Positions 38,294 to 60,530 of a DNA stretch of 64,000 nucleotides are shown in pieces. The DNA comes from Nageia nagi (taxonomy: Eukaryota; Pinophyta). Location: contig JBITNC010000001.1 of NCBI GenBank assembly GCA_050084985.1, forward strand, positions 71,734,001 to 71,798,000, given 5' to 3'. The translations under genes were made by a program, and so were the position numbers. The notes below the pieces were generated by a model. The model saw nothing but the letters and a program-made list of their open reading frames with translations, was not told the DNA's origin and did no database searches. Within the stretch, counting starts at the first letter, position 1. Every line of letters begins with the position of its first letter.

Positions 38294-38397
38294 ACTCTCT
38301 CTCTCACTCTCATCTCTCTCTCTTCTCTCATCTCTTCTCTCTCTCTCTTCTCTCTCTCTCTCTCTCTTCTCATCTCTCTCTCTACTCTCTCTCTCTA
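38149..38397. repeat. (CT)n microsatellite, about 250 bp
   Basis: Almost pure CT dinucleotides with scattered CCT, TTC, ACT and CAT interruptions. Long open frames here on both strands (Ser-Leu and Arg-Glu repeats) are an artefact of the repeat. It lies exactly where Tat homology ends. Confidence 0.95.
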
Positions 38398-39311
38398 GGA
38401 GTTATATCAAAGCTAGTGGCATCCTTTATTGTAATGTAATATTCAATATTAATCATATCCACTAATCCTTTAGATCTATTATATATGTTAGGATGTAATA
38501 CAACCTTCCACTTTGGAGTTTTGACTCTTATGCATATTGCTTTAGGTTATGTAATATATTAATTTAGGAGATAATTTGGGCATAGTGTAAGCATCCAAAA
38601 TATTACATTGGGAGGTTTCTAAACAACTCCTTTATGAGTAGGGTTTTAATGTTCTTCATATGATATTTTATAGATTTTACATTCATATCTCTAACTTTTT
38701 GGTTAAGTTTAGGATGATAAACTTTTATTTTCATTTGTTACAAAGATTCAATGATTCTGTCTGTAAGCATTTAATATTCTCCATGTGACATTTTGACCTT
38801 TTTCAATTATATCTATGATGCGCTTGTTGACCTTATTTCTTCATGTATATATAAGATTGATAGAACCTCATACTTTATATTTTTAAATTGCATTATTATC
38901 ACCTTGATTAGAGCATACAGTAAACACAATATATAGCATGATAAAATTTGCTACATAACTCCTTCCTCTTAAAGCTTTTAATGTTCCTCATTTTCATTAT
39001 TGTATTCTTCAAATAATGTTTACAATCATATACTTTTAAAGATATATACTTCTTTAAACGTAAATATCTAAAAGTACTGTATAACCTAATTAAACTCCTT
39101 AAGAGAGTTTCAACACTAAGATATATTTAAAAAAATTATCATAGAATGTTTATATTTATTTTTTTAATTTAATACTTTATGCCTCTACTTTCTTCTTCAT
39201 ATCCCATGTCTCTATTTGTTTCTAAGGTATTAATATTAAAATTTAGAGGTATTATAATAAAAAAACATTATTAAGATTACAACTTTAGAGGTATTATTGA
39301 TGATGATGTTG

Positions 39312-39346
<35 letters not shown>

Positions 39347-41040
39347 TATTTTGTTTGTTAATCATATGCTATTAATAAAAATAATAATTTATATAAAATG
39401 TTATGAAATATTAAAAACATAATTTAAAAATAATTAATAGTATAATTCTAAATAATATATATAATATAATTGTGTGTTATATTATATGTATAAAAATATT
39501 TTTGATTTAAACTTTTAATTTATTTGATTTAAATATTTATCTCCTCACACATGCTCTTCGTAACTCAAACTAAGAATGGTTTCAAATTCAAAAAACAACA
39601 CAAAAGTTGCTCTCCCTTAAAATAAAGATATTAAAATTTGAATGATCTATGAAATACGAAGACCTCCATACAAATTATATAATTTAATTCATATTATATA
39701 AAAAAAATATATAATTATATAGAAGTCTTGTCAATCCATTAATATGTATTCAAACAATTTAATAAAGATTATTTTTATTTACACTAAAATAAACTATAAC
39801 ATACCAAGATCAAATCTTATTCAGTATATAGACATAAATAGTGCATTACAAATCCTATTACAATATAAATCTCATATGCATTAAATCTCAAGCATATATC
39901 TAAAAAAGTAATAAAAATATTGGTATTTGAATAATAAATAGTGCATTGCAAATCCTATTACAATATAAATCTCATATGCATTAAATCTCAAGCATGTATC
40001 TAAAAAATTAATAAAGACATTTATATTTGAATAATCTATTATCACATTTTAATTAATAAAATACAATTCATTATTTAATAAGTTATACTTTTACAACATA
40101 TTGTATAACACAAAAACCTCCATACAATTTATATAATTTAATTTGAATATTATTCAAATCTAAATAGCATACAAATCAAAAAGATGTATAAATATATAGA
40201 AGTTTTGGAAATCCATTAATATGGATTAAACATTTTTTAAAAGATTATTTTTATTTACAATTAAAAAAAAATTTATAACATACCAAGATTAAAATTTATA
40301 GAATAGATAGATAGAAATAGTGTATTACAATATAAATATCATATACATTAAATCTCAAACATATAAATAAAAATAGATAATAAAGACACTTATATTTGAA
40401 TAATTTGTGATCTAATTTTAATTCACAAAATTCAATCTAAATAACATCCAAATATTCGAATAATTAATACATTTATATATATCAAACAATACATTTTCCG
40501 AATACAAAACAACCAATGCATTTTATATTCCAAGCTTGCAATATTCACATACCTAAAAGAATCAATTACAAAAAAGAGAAGATGCCAGTGGAAGCAAAAT
40601 TGTTATAGTTCCAATCCCTGAAGCAAAATTTTTATATCATTGTTATTGTAAGAAATTATTTTATATATAACAAATATTTTTTGGCATAAATTTAATTTTT
40701 TTTTAATTTTATATTGTCGGCTATTTATGATGGAGTGATATTTTGGCTCCCCACCCCTTGGTTGCCACTATAGGAACGCCTCTTGATATGCGGTAGACAA
40801 AATGGGAATAGTTGGAATGCGAATAGAAGCTTTATTGCAGCACCCCTACTATTCTTATTCCAAGCACTTTCGCCCTAGAAGGGGGAGTTATTTCCTACCA
40901 GAACAATACTTATTATTAGTTACTCTTAATACATATCATCACTCACCATAATCTAACTCGATTTTTGTATCTCTTAATTGAAATTACTTTGAATCACCAT
41001 AGTTCTTCAAATCACTATATCCTTTAAATCATTAAATTAT
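38398..41040. other. AT-rich intergenic sequence with local duplications
   Basis: No gene was seen on either strand. It holds a GAT/GTT/ATT trinucleotide tract at about 39298-39352. A 100-bp tandem duplication has units at 39841 and 39941. A third diverged copy lies at about 40318, and the surrounding 39720-39850 is echoed at 40195-40330, so a segment of roughly 500 bp was also duplicated. Confidence 0.6.
39836..40040 (+). repeat. 100-bp direct tandem duplication
   Basis: GTGCATTACAAATCCTATTA at 39841 is repeated as GTGCATTGCAAATCCTATTA at 39941, and the following 80 bases also match closely. The unit is almost exactly 100 bases. Confidence 0.85.
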
Positions 41041-41450
41041 TAAATCGCTAAAGTCTTCAAAGCACCAAATGCTATAATTACTTGTTCTTTAAATTTTATT
41101 TGGAATTCTCTCCTACTAACATCATGAAATATCATGCCTCTCTTTACCCAAATTTCTATCTCATAAGGTGCTACCCTATTTTGTCAAAAGGTTTTTCAAT
41201 CATATTTAGGTCACCACAAAGTACCCAAACTATATGTGGTATAGAAAAAGCAAGCCAACACCAGAGACAATACCTATCATGAGCATCATTCAAGTTATAA
41301 ATATTGATAATCTTAAATTGTTTCTTGTAAGCCTCAAGTAATATCCAAACCACCTTATTTGGGGGATCAACATCTTATGTTACAATATTAGATTACCACC
41401 TAGGGGAAATGAAAGTTACTATTCTATCCTTCCCAAACAATATTGAGATA
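41040..41450 (-). pseudogene. LINE endonuclease, C-terminal part
   Basis: The minus-strand frame at 41353-41171 reads VWILLEAYKKQFKIINIYNLNDA, then WCWLAFSIPHIVWVLCGDLNM, the core of an L1-type apurinic-like endonuclease; GDLNM is the conserved G-D-F-N-M box. The sequence between 41450 and 41360 gives VTFISPRW-like wording with stops, and 41170-41040 continues with broken ORF2 sequence. This endonuclease nicks DNA for target-primed reverse transcription. No reverse transcriptase of this element follows. Confidence 0.8.
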
Positions 41451-41539
41451 TATGATTATCATTGTTGCCAACACGGTAATAGGAATAGAAAACTTAGCAA
41501 CAAGAACAAAAATAATATTTTGTAGAAGCTATGAAGTAA

Positions 41540-41830
41540 CTACTATGAAGAAGGACATAACATTGAAGTATCTACAGAGCGTTGAAGAAGGATGTAGCAC
41601 TAAAGTAACCACAAAGCGTTGAATAAGGATGTAGCATTGAAATAACTACAGAGAATTGGAGAAGGATGTAGTTTTGAAGTATCTACAAAATGCTGAAGGA
41701 CAAAGCGTTGAAGTATCTACAGAGCGTTGAAGGACATAGTATTGAAGTAACTATAAAGCTTTGAAGAAGGATGTAGCGTTGAAGTAACTATAGAGCATTG
41801 AATAAGGATATGTAACTAAAGTAACTTGTG
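41540..41830 (+). repeat. Degenerate short tandem array, units of about 35-45 bp
   Basis: Six to seven units share GAAGTAACTACAGAGCGTTG and AAGGATGTAGCATT, with small deletions in some. They lie at about 41560, 41610, 41650, 41690, 41720, 41760 and 41800. Confidence 0.75.
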
Positions 41831-42049
41831 TTAAACAAAGCTTTGTTGCATAACAAATCTCTAAAGTAGGACAAAGGATTGAAGTAATACAAAGTAAAAA
41901 TGAAGCACTCAAAAAGGACCAAAAATCAAAATGCCCATATTTCAACAAAAAAATTAGATAATAATATTTGGAAACATGGGTACTCAAAAATATAAAAATA
42001 TTATATATTTGAGTTCATATGCAAAAGAAAATAAATCATTTTATATTTG

Positions 42050-42610
42050 TGATAGGTGTCAAATTTGCAGCAAAGGCCATTTTGTCATAAGTGTTATGGA
42101 CAACTCGTAAGGAATTAGAGGCTAAAAATTTAAGTAAAGATATTCAATATGACAAATAAAATGTGTTTAAAATTTCAACTCATATGGAAATCCCAGGAGA
42201 AAATTATGAACCCCCAAAAATGCTTAATTTTATAATTTTAAAATACAGTTATGAATCAAGATCAAGAGCCATCTTGTCAGAGGTGTTACAGATAACTTGT
42301 AAGGAATTAGAGATTGAAAATATAACTGAACATATTTAATATGACAAAGAAGATGTGTTTCAAATTTCATCTCATTTGAAAATCTAAGGAGAAAGCTATG
42401 AACCTTGTAAAATGCTCAATTTTCTAATTTTAGATGACAGTTTTGAATCAAGATCAAGGGTCATCTTGTTAAAGGTGCTACGAATAACTCGTAAAAAATT
42501 AGATGCTGAAAATTTAACTAATGATAGTCAATATAACAGAAAATGTATTTAAAATTTTAGCTCATTTACAAAGCCAAGGAGAAATTTATGACCCCCAGAA
42601 AAGGTTGGTA
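42050..42610 (+). repeat. 192-bp unit in three tandem copies
   Basis: CCATTTTGTCATAAGTGTTA at 42077, CCATCTTGTCAGAGGTGTTA at 42269 and TCATCTTGTTAAAGGTGCTA at 42461 are exactly 192 bases apart. Sequence between also matches unit to unit, for example the TATGAACC/TATGACC stretch near the end of each. No open frame runs through it, so it is a non-coding tandem repeat. Confidence 0.85.
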
Positions 42611-43189
42611 GTTACTAAAAGATAATTACGTTATGACTATATACAAAGGTGTTTCAATTACAGCAATTACAAAATTGTAAATGACCACTTGGTATTTCAT
42701 CCATAGGAGTTACAAAAATAGAATATGACCACTTCCAGGTTGTGATAGAAAGAAAGAAATTTTATTAATGTCCTCGGGAGACCAAGAGTAGTTTATGGGA
42801 CGACTATAGGGAGTACATTGTATCACTCTTAGTGGGGTTTGAACATGAGACACTCTGTGAAATAGGATCACAACATGACCACCTCGACCAACAAACTGTG
42901 AGAGGAGTTATTAGTGGAAATAAGCCAAGTAAGTAGTGCAATGTATAATGGATGTCTACCTTGCTAGAACATAAAGGAAGTATTGTATCTTGGTTTAGAA
43001 ATTTGGATTTAGGCAAGAAAAGAGAGAATGATACATAGCCATCAGGAATAACAGAAAATAGAATAGATAGCATATGTACTAAGGCAGACATGGAGAGTAT
43101 GAGCAAAATTGATTAAAGAACAAAGAAATGAAATAGAGGAAATAGTGGTATGAGCTTAATTATTTTGATTGGCAAATAGGAGTTTATGT

Positions 43190-43651
43190 GTAATTTCTCT
43201 ATAAGTAGATTACACAAGAAAATAAGGAATCAATGAACTAAGAACCAGTCAAGGTTCTAGAAAATGTGAAGGCATCTTATATGCCAATATTATTGTTTTT
43301 ATGAAGACCAAGTTGGTGTTGGCAATAGGGGTTGGTGCTCCTTGCAATGGGTGCTGCTAAAGTAAGGTTGGTTGTAGCCATGCTTATCAGTGGTAGCTGA
43401 TGAAATATTGTAAGTCCAATTTTAAAGAGACTAGATTTGAATAGTAGCTCAAATAGTCATTTGAGCACTGTTGTTTTTTCCACATTGGGTTTCCACATTA
43501 TATCTTGTGTTGTGATATGCTATCATTGTGTGTGATTGTCTTATGATGCTTAATTAACTAGTTTGCAATTTAAAGAGAAATAACTAAGTTTGAAATGTTT
43601 TAGAACACGCTAATTCACACCCCCCTCTCAAGTGCCATTGTGATTATAACA
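43190..43651 (+). repeat. Copia-LTR-like sequence
   Basis: The wording CCACATTGGGTTTCCACATT followed by ATCTTGTGTTGTG resembles the R/U5 part of many plant Copia LTRs, and the run AATTCACACCCCCCTCTCAA before the end is also common near Copia LTR ends. A TATA-like CTATAAGTAGA lies near 43199. No Copia protein was found in the window, so the class rests on these non-coding patterns. Confidence 0.45.
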
Positions 43652-43870
43652 AATAAATGATTAGTAGCATGAAAATTGCTATGCGACCAAAAATTACATG
43701 TACAATGCAAAATGAAATTAGTAATTTTGATTTCTTGTAGACACAAAAAAATCTGAACCTCCATACAATTTAGTAGCTTTTGCCATCTTACTATGGATTG
43801 TGTATTTTCATATTGTTTTTCAATCCACTTATATTCCATGAGAAAAAAAATCATGAGGAACTATGAAGGT
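43610..43870 (-). pseudogene. LINE endonuclease, N-terminal part
   Basis: On the minus strand, a frame near 43855 reads FSWNI, the usual start of an L1 endonuclease, and the 43854-43615 frame continues with LLNCMEVQIFLCLQEIKI, where QEIK carries the catalytic glutamate box, then FHATNHLF. It is frameshifted between these motifs. It matches the missing N-terminal half of the 41040-41450 fragment, in the same orientation. Confidence 0.75.
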
Positions 43871-46241
43871 TCATGATCTCCGTAGCATCTTCTAAGTCAC
43901 TCAATTGCTCAAGGGACTTGAATAAGTTGGAGATGAATTGCTCACTATTGTCTTGGAAAAAGGACATTTGATGTCAAACTTCCTACATCAAATGATGCTT
44001 ATCTTGATGAAAATCCCCCCTCTCACGAAGGTTGTAGGAGCAGTGAACCTCATACATCTAAACCTCCTCATGGAGAGGTTATTTGAAAGAAGGGGCAGTA
44101 AACTCCTCGAGTAAGGAGGAAACAATAAGAGTATGGGTCTCTACCACAACAAAAGAAAAAGATCAACCATACCAAATTGCAGGAGCTGCAATAGTAGGTT
44201 GCATGACAAGAGCATCAAGTTGAATCGAAAAAGGAGTGGAGGAAGGTGACTACATGATCACATTAGCTGAAGAAGCTTTTAGTAAATTGGGATTGAGTTC
44301 CATCGGTTGTTCTTATTGGTTGTTTGAGCAATGTTTTCAGTAGGTCACACTGGTCCACAAATCTTGACCTCCTTTCTCTCCATTAGCCAAAGTTGTTAGA
44401 GTTGAAGAATGGGGATGAGTCGAACGAGGTTTAAACTTACCCTCCATGAGCGAGGAATCATGTATCTTATGTATCGTGGATTTACAATTGTAATAGGTAT
44501 TCGATAAATTGATTTATATCATTTGTTGCATAGAATGTTTACTAATTTCGATGTCATGCTCTTATGTAGGTCTTTGGACAAGTTGACCTTAACACATACA
44601 TGCCTATTAAGGTAATCAGAGTAAATCTTAAGAAGTTCCATGCAGACAAATTTCCCAATGGAGGCTATCAACTTTTCAATAAAGGGCCAAAGAGGGATTG
44701 GGAGACTAGCGAATTCAATCCATATGAATACTTACAAAGAAGCCTCATCACTGACAATGAAACTATGGTGGTACGGTTAGAAAATCTGCAAGGAATTATG
44801 AACAAACCAATTAGCTTTATTCAAGATTTTTTGATCTTGAGAAGGATTCAAGAAATGTAATAGAGAAAACCCTTTAAACAAGTTATGAATGTACTCGACC
44901 TTAATACCATAAGGTTGCCATATAAGTTAAATCCAATTATAGATCAACATGTCATTTGGGATACAACCCAAAAAAGTAGCCTACCAAGGTATAACTTTCA
45001 AACCACTCACATGCAGAGTCGAACTCAGATAAAGAAATACAGACTTTAGAAACAGAGCCTCTACCTCATGGAACACCTTCAATATGAACTTGTGAGACAT
45101 TTTAATAGCATGATTCCTTGCTCTAGCAACTTCAACATTCACTAAAGTTGTCATATGAGTATGTGCCATTAAAAAGGAACACCACCTTAGATGGATGTAA
45201 ATGCAAGTACATATCAATACCAAAAATATCTCACACAAAACCTAAAGGGAAAGTGTGGTATGAACCAAGAGATTGGAAAACTCTAAAGCAGCTTGCATGC
45301 AATGTTCAACTCCAAAGGACTCTCAACAACACTTCAATACTTCATACTTTTGTTGATTGCCACAAAAACCAATTTGAAACAAGGAGGCTTCAAAACTCAA
45401 AGGGATTACAAATCTGTAAGGTTTGGAAAGGGTTGAAGATCTTATCCAATGGAAGAAAGTGAAAGATACATCTTTCCACAAATGTAATGTTGTTTAGTAT
45501 AAAATATATGGTATACAAAACCACAAAAACATGAGTATTCAATTATGCTATAAAATAAGAATATATTAATGATTGACATGAAAATAAAAATGAAAAAGCT
45601 ATGAAATAAAATTATATTTTCAAATGATACATGAAAATGAAGATGAAAGAAAAACCTATTACATCTTCAACTTTTTTTATTTTAAAGATAATTTTCATTA
45701 ATCTAAGTGTAATATAGCTTTTCTAATAAAGTAATATTGTTGTAATTTTTATTTCTTTTGGAAACATAGGAGTGAAATCTTGAATTTAGAGTTCATGTAT
45801 TTGGGGATCTCTTTTGTCAAAATCACATGAGAGTCGCACCCAACCACATCTACACCAACTCAATTTAGCATATTTTGGAAACATTAATTGTGATCATAAA
45901 CCATACTTGAGAAGCTACACATTGGCAGATGGATCCAAAAGCATCTAAATATAATCAGATAATATAAACCAAGAGTTACAAAATGAGCTTTTAAGGCAAC
46001 ACAATTTCACTATAAATGTTAAACTCCAACATAATGCTGATCATTCCCAGCATTAGATTGTTTGAAATATTAATTTAACAAATACATCTATCAAGATTTT
46101 GAAGAATGCTCTTATCCCTTCCTGTTATAATTGACCAAAGAAACCTTCCACGAACAAATTCCTACTTAAAACCTATAGCAATTATCACTGTCTTAGCCAT
46201 CTTGCGGCTAACATTACTTTTTAAAGCCATCTTGAAATGAA
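43871..46241. other. Intergenic sequence; possible LINE ORF1 remains and NADP-ME 3' UTR
   Basis: This is where ORF1 of the minus-strand LINE would lie, but no gag or zinc-knuckle motif could be read. Open frames at 44600-44860 (+), 45148-45462 (+) and 44981-45238 (-) resemble nothing I know. The few hundred bases below 46242 must hold the 3' UTR of the malic enzyme gene; no canonical AATAAA is seen close to the stop on the minus strand. Confidence 0.45.
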
Positions 46242-57686
<11,445 letters not shown>

Positions 57687-57960
57687 GGTCACGACTTTTT
57701 TATAGCCTGCAAAGAATTCACCTAACCACCACAGTCGCCACCTTCAGCGCACTTTCATACACCCTTCACGAGAAAAGCTCGTACCAATTGGTCTGAACCT
57801 GTATACAAGCTTTTCGCTTGGATTGTTTAGCGCTTCAATTCTCAGTGCGTGAAGTTCTGGTCAGCTTCCGTTCCACATTCTGGGTATTTAAAGAGGTAGG
57901 TGTTATGCACGTTGAAAACGTCGTGCTGGGCGCAAATCCTCGTGGGTACAGAAAATTGCA
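57687..57960 (-). promoter_or_regulatory. 5' UTR and candidate promoter of the malic enzyme gene
   Basis: On the minus strand, a TATA-like CTTTAAATA lies at 57885-57893, about 200 bases before the ATG. A second TATA-like run, TATAAAAAA, lies at 57697-57705 but is too close to the ATG to be the promoter; a TTTGCAG before it could be a 5' UTR splice acceptor. The transcription start cannot be fixed from sequence. Confidence 0.4.
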
Positions 57961-59630
57961 ATTTATAAGATAGGTTTTTTTATTGTTTGACTATATAGTA
58001 TCTAAATGTGAATCCTATTCTCCTTCCATTTTATGTCTAGGAGAGGTAGATATGGAAGCCATTTTCTGTTTAAATGACAGAATTTTGGCTCTTGAAACAA
58101 GGGCTAGTTAGAGCACTTTCAATTAGCGGTTGAATTAGGCAAATGGTGAAGTGATGAACAAGAGGAAATTAGAGCCATGGTAAATCACAGGCTATTAAGG
58201 TTCAGTATTAAATGGATTGATTGATGGTATTTAATACTAAAATTGTAAAGGTTGATTGTCTTATATAACTTTACTTTTGTTATTGATTTTATATTTTCAT
58301 TTTAAAATATTAGTTGATTGTAAATAATATATTTAAAAAAAAAAAGTGTATAGAGTTTTTTTTAAGTTAATTGAAAAGTGAATATTGGTAAACCTCTTTT
58401 CATATTTAGAAGAAAGGTGTCATAGAGTTTGTGAATATTAGTAAATCTTTTTCATATTTTGAAGAAAGGGTTTAAATATTTTTCATGTTTTATTATGAAG
58501 GGTAAGGAGATTTGAACTTCAGTTTTCCATGGAGTATTCTCATTACTTCTCCAACTCCTCAAATATTATGATTGTTATGGAACTTTCTTAGTGTGTTATA
58601 CATGATAAAAATCTTTTACTTGATAGATTTAATATAAGCAATCATGAAAAATTCCTATCAATGTGAATAAGTTCAAGAGGATGAATTAATAAGAGTGTGT
58701 ATTAATGTTGTAAATGAACACAATATTTGAAGAGGGTTTCATATGAATCAACTCAAGCATGTTCTTCAAAGAGATTTGATATGAATAATTGTAAATAAAT
58801 TGTAAATAACCAAGTGTGTACTTTTATTTTACATGAGATTAGGTTGATGCAATTTGAATTTTTATATTTATATTCATAAATGTAGTTTAGAACTACTAAC
58901 TTGATAATTGTGTTAATCATGCAAAAATACTTAAATGAATGTAATATCTAATTTTAAATATAAAATCAAAATTGATAATTAGATAAGATCATTATATTCA
59001 TATCCACAAGTGATCAATGGGGTCAAAGGGACTTGGAGGTACAACCAAAGGAATAGAAACGAACTAGGAAAAAGTCCTTAGAGAAGAGAGCCAACAAAGA
59101 TAAATAATTAAACAAACAAACATAGGAAGTCGAGAGGTCAATCACCAAACCCAAACCATGGGATTATAATATCGAATCATTGTTGATACCAACGGTTAAA
59201 GGACTACAAGTTTCTATGAAGAAAGTGGTAATAAGGGATCGTCTACACTGCCTCGATAATAAAAATAAAGAGGAGATTTGATGTTGATCGAAAATAGGTC
59301 TGTGGTACTTAGTACGAGCAGGTCGTTAGTAGGTTTGTGCGATGACTCTTAGTGAAGATCATTGAAGAATTGATCTACTATTATCGAAGTGAGAGCTTGA
59401 AGAGTCTTAAGGATGCTTAATCCCCCCAATAGGATCAATAGGATGAAAAAAGGAAGTGATCAACCTAGTTAGGAATGGAAACCATGCACATCAATAGGTG
59501 GAGAACCCTGTGGATTTGAGTCTATGAATATAAAGGATGATATTTAAGATGCATTCAAGATAAAGGGATGGAGTTGGGAACTTAACCTAGATAATGCACT
59601 AGGGGACCATCCTTTTATAATGAATTATCC
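57961..59630. other. Upstream intergenic sequence, no gene seen
   Basis: AT-rich sequence on both strands; no domain recognised. The 59000-59630 part may belong to the end of the LINE described next, as it lies downstream in its orientation. Confidence 0.5.
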
Positions 59631-59639
59631 ATTGAAACT

Positions 59640-60530
59640 TTAAAATTTGAAGTCATTCAAAATGGACCCAATTGATGAATCATAGTCTGGGAGTCCAAAT
59701 GTCACAACATATATGGAAATGATTCAAATAACGGTATTAAAAAGGTGCATCTTTGAAGGAACATCCTGAAAGTGGGATTTGAAAATATTAGTTTTCCCAA
59801 AATATAATGAGGGAATCATATCCCTTACAAAGATGTGATTGATAGGAAGGTCTCGAATTGAAAAAGGGTCCGAAGAATAGAGCCCTAAATAGGTGTATGA
59901 GATAATTACCTCCATAGGTTCTCCTTTGTAGAAAAATTGGTACTTAGAGGCTAGATCTCTAAAAGTATTAAAAATTACAACTTTAGTTTTTGTTGAGGTT
60001 AATAAGAAGTTATATGATATTGTAAAAATAATCAAGAGTATATAACTATATTTGTAAGCCATTGGTGTTATTATAAATAAGGATGACATCGTTATGGAAA
60101 AGATGAATAGAAATCATCACATAATGAAGAAAATAATTATCCTCTACATGAGTATAGTGCCAAAGGAACTCCTTAAGCTCATCAATATAGATATCAAAGA
60201 GGGACATGGAGAGGGGACAATCCTATTTAACCTCAAAGGTACTCTTGATAATGTCAAAGAGGCCATGAGGACTATGTAATTAGTTGATCACTATCTCATA
60301 TAACCTAGTGGTAGTTAAAGATCATATACACCAATATCACAAAGTCGTTGGACAAGGAGAGATCTTTGGACTAAGTCATTTAACCTTTTCTAAAGTCAAC
60401 AAAAGACTTTGATGGATCAATGATGAGCTTCCTTAATGGTGTCACAATGAGTAAAGATGCAATCAATGGTCTGGTAGTTACTTCTAAAATAATTATTTTA
60501 CAATGAGAAAATTGATGATAATGTCAATCA
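59640..60530 (-). pseudogene. LINE reverse transcriptase fragment, minus strand
   Basis: From 60530 down: broken frames spell a FVDFRKA-like palm entry (60420), then a segment close to QGCPLSxSLFDIYIDEL (about 60215-60180, first two residues changed), then HNDVILIYNN (about 60090), the equivalent of the F/Y-A-D-D box with altered residues. The 60089-59724 frame carries LLTSTKTKVVIFN and EVIISYTYLGLYSSDPFSIR, the thumb region seen after the palm in LINE RTs. It would copy LINE RNA onto nicked DNA. The catalytic box change and frameshifts make it dead. The SYTYLG wording differs from the L1-type endonuclease fragments at 41-44 kb, so it may be another LINE clade. Confidence 0.75.

Larger units (their letters stand above)
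41455..43650. mobile_element. Insertion of about 2.2 kb splitting the LINE endonuclease
   Basis: The two endonuclease parts are separated by non-LINE sequence holding a short tandem array (41540-41830), a triplicated 192-bp unit (42050-42610) and, at its right end, sequence like the 3' part of a Copia LTR. Exact ends and a target duplication could not be settled; ATGATT occurs just outside both presumed edges. Two independent LINE fragments flanking older sequence are an alternative. Confidence 0.45.

Noticed and set aside
38076-38465. Long open frames rich in Ser-Leu (plus strand) and Arg-Glu (minus strand)
   Set aside because: They are translations of the CT/GA microsatellite and have no protein character outside it.
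42804-43106. 100-codon minus-strand open frame as a protein gene
   Set aside because: It lies in LTR-like non-coding sequence, has no domain, and its composition (S, L, C, P rich) is typical of chance antisense translation.
44600-44860. 86-codon open frame as a gene
   Set aside because: No recognised domain, no splice context, and no support on either side; AT-rich DNA gives frames of this length by chance.
45148-45462. 104-codon open frame as an exon
   Set aside because: No domain recognised, and it opposes and overlaps another equally unsupported frame at 44981-45238.
57687-57692. GTG at 57692 as the malic enzyme start codon
   Set aside because: Plant nuclear genes start with ATG; the first in-frame ATG is at 57686, two codons downstream.
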